Below are positions 63,319-64,000 of a stretch of DNA of 64,000 nt, one piece after another. A program made the translations under genes and the position numbers. How positions within the stretch are numbered: the stretch's first letter is position 1; every line of letters starts with the position of its first letter. The DNA comes from RFSX01 sp964591455 (lineage in GTDB: Bacteria > Bacteroidota > Bacteroidia > Chitinophagales > Saprospiraceae), in NCBI GenBank assembly GCA_964591455.1, contig CAZQDZ010000023.1, positions 1-64,000 of the forward strand. Reading direction: 5' to 3'. The notes under the pieces were generated by a model. That model had not been told where the DNA came from. It did no database searches and saw only the letters and a program-made list of their open reading frames with translations.

Positions 63319-63352
63319 AAAGCGTTCAAAAATTTTTTGGACGCTTTTTTTT
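63319..63352 (+). terminator. Rho-independent terminator behind rtcB
   Basis: AGCGTTC (63321-63327) pairs with GGACGCT (63339-63345) with one G-U, followed by seven or more T. It closes the rtcB transcript, including the 32-codon ORF. Confidence 0.8.
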
Positions 63353-63536
63353 ATAAATTTTTTTAAGAATAGAATGAAGAAGATTAATAGCTAATAAATA
63401 AAACGGATTTAATCATAAACTATTGGGAGACAGACAATTGGTAAAATATGATTGAACTGCGCTAGGCAGAACGGTCAATCCATGCCTTTAACAATCTTCA
63501 TAACTATCTGATAATCAAATCTTTAACAAAAATTTA

Positions 63537-63569
63537 TTTGGATAATTCGAAACTTTGATTCTAACTTTG
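63537..63569 (+). promoter_or_regulatory. near-consensus Bacteroidota promoter
   Basis: TTTG (63537-63540), a 21-bp spacer and TAACTTTG (63562-63569). This fits both boxes and spacing of the primary Bacteroidota sigma factor (TTTG, about 19-21 bp, TAnnTTTG) and is the best promoter I found in the window. It predicts a start near 63576. Confidence 0.65.
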
Positions 63570-63636
63570 CGGTCGTAAAAATTGATAAGAAGTGATTCGC
63601 ATAATAACAGAAATAACATTGATAAAAAATAAAGAA

Positions 63637-63756
63637 ATGCAAATACAGAAGATACATATTGATCAGCAGGTACCCACACAAGGACGTGGCTTTAGGAATC
63701 TGTTATTCGATAATGAATGTCATTTCATTTCCAGAGAAATCATGCACATGAAGTAG
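63637..63756 (+). CDS. possible 39-residue protein
   Basis: Short frame from the ATG at 63637 to TAG at 63754-63756: begins MQIQKIHIDQQVPTQGRGF and ends REIMHMK. It lies between a strong promoter (63537-63569) and a strong terminator (63787-63820) and is the only frame of its size there, preceded by a 60-nt leader. No hydrophobic segment; slightly basic. It could be a genuine small protein, a leader peptide or a chance frame inside a small RNA gene; I cannot decide. Confidence 0.45.
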   Translation: MQIQKIHIDQQVPTQGRGFRNLLFDNECHFISREIMHMK

Positions 63757-63786
63757 TCAAAAATATACCGGACAACTTCTAAGTAA

Positions 63787-63820
63787 GCACCTCTCTGGAA
63801 TTCAGGGAGGTGCTTTTTTT
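63787..63820 (+). terminator. strong Rho-independent terminator
   Basis: GCACCTCTCTG (63787-63797) pairs with CAGGGAGGTGC (63803-63813), 11 bp with one G-U, loop GAATT, followed by seven T. Confidence 0.9.
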
Positions 63821-64000
63821 ATGTCCACAGTAAAATTGAATTGCAAAAGTGCAAATCAAATAAAGACTCAGAAACGAGAGGATGACTGAATGGTCCTGAC
63901 AAGTCAGGATGGGACAAACTGAATGTCTGTCTGTAAAGAAGGAAGAAAACTTGATAGATATCAAGGCTAGTACTCTTTAGGGGTGCCATCCCATCCGTTT
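63821..64000. other. repeat-like intergenic DNA at the window end
   Basis: No gene visible. GGATGACTGAATG near 63884 recurs at 12554, and CCTGACAAGTCAGG forms a small palindrome. The rest cannot be judged because the window ends. Confidence 0.4.

Noticed and set aside
1..64000. CRISPR array, prophage or complete insertion sequence
   Set aside because: No regular short repeats with unique spacers, no integrase, transposase, terminase or capsid gene was found. The direct and inverted repeats do not have CRISPR spacing.

Overview
The window looks like a chromosomal segment of a gliding or secreting member of the Bacteroidota, perhaps a Saprospiria- or Chitinophagia-like lineage; the family is a guess. 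The reasons are a mutY-ssb-gldE-gldD cluster, a PorW/SprE-type lipoprotein, two proteins with type IX secretion (T9SS) sorting tails, a Bacteroidota-type single-subunit SdhC in an sdhCAB operon, promoters of the TTTG/TAnnTTTG type, few Shine-Dalgarno sequences, and many lipoproteins and beta-barrel proteins. I found no rRNA, tRNA, CRISPR array, phage or complete insertion sequence.

Region by region. 1-3.5 kb is accessory: small genes of unknown function separated by related, imperfectly palindromic sites that behave like integron attC sites, then a fragment of a methionine-synthase-like gene. 3.5-9.1 kb: PorW/SprE-like lipoprotein, M23 peptidase, HAD phosphatase, SDR epimerase. 9.1-13.4 kb is a low-density stretch with a thioesterase, a GNAT enzyme, a 39-bp inverted repeat pair about 2.3 kb apart, a truncated secreted-protein gene, a 267-bp tandem repeat and a YbgC-type thioesterase. 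13.5-16.5 kb: ribosome hibernation factor, DUF1835 protein, ABC-F ATPase. 16.5-18.9 kb carries a frameshifted trypsin-like protein and a beta-barrel protein, bounded by two diverged copies of the ABC-F 3' end, which suggests an insertion at that gene end. 18.9-34.8 kb is mixed: lipoproteins, a zinc metalloprotease, a pirin, a small FGE-like lipoprotein divergent from a membrane-bound LuxR regulator, a CHAP hydrolase, an acyl-CoA dehydrogenase, ComM and a thioredoxin-like protein.

34.8-41.9 kb is a tight plus-strand run: DUF983 protein, a small protein, a TMTC-like membrane TPR protein, a GH3/beta-lactamase-fold fusion and a LolE-like permease, all plausible envelope functions. 42.2-44.3 kb: a T9SS cargo protein, a small secreted protein and a strongly structured, terminator-ended candidate RNA. 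44.3-48.6 kb (minus): ECF sigma factor, then mutY-ssb-gldE-gldD. 48.8-53.2 kb: SGNH hydrolase and sdhCAB. 53.3-60.7 kb: alpha/beta hydrolase, secreted protein, O-antigen-ligase-like protein, TPR protein, NhaC antiporter, FkbM methyltransferase.

60.7-64 kb: a WYL-domain regulator divergent from an RtcB RNA ligase with a perfect 9-bp inverted repeat between them, then a compact unit made of a near-consensus promoter, a 39-codon ORF and a strong terminator. The best candidates for something undescribed are the cassette-like sites (1-3.1 kb), the structured RNA (44.06-44.24 kb), the insertion at the ABC-F 3' end, and the small transcription unit at 63.5-63.8 kb.
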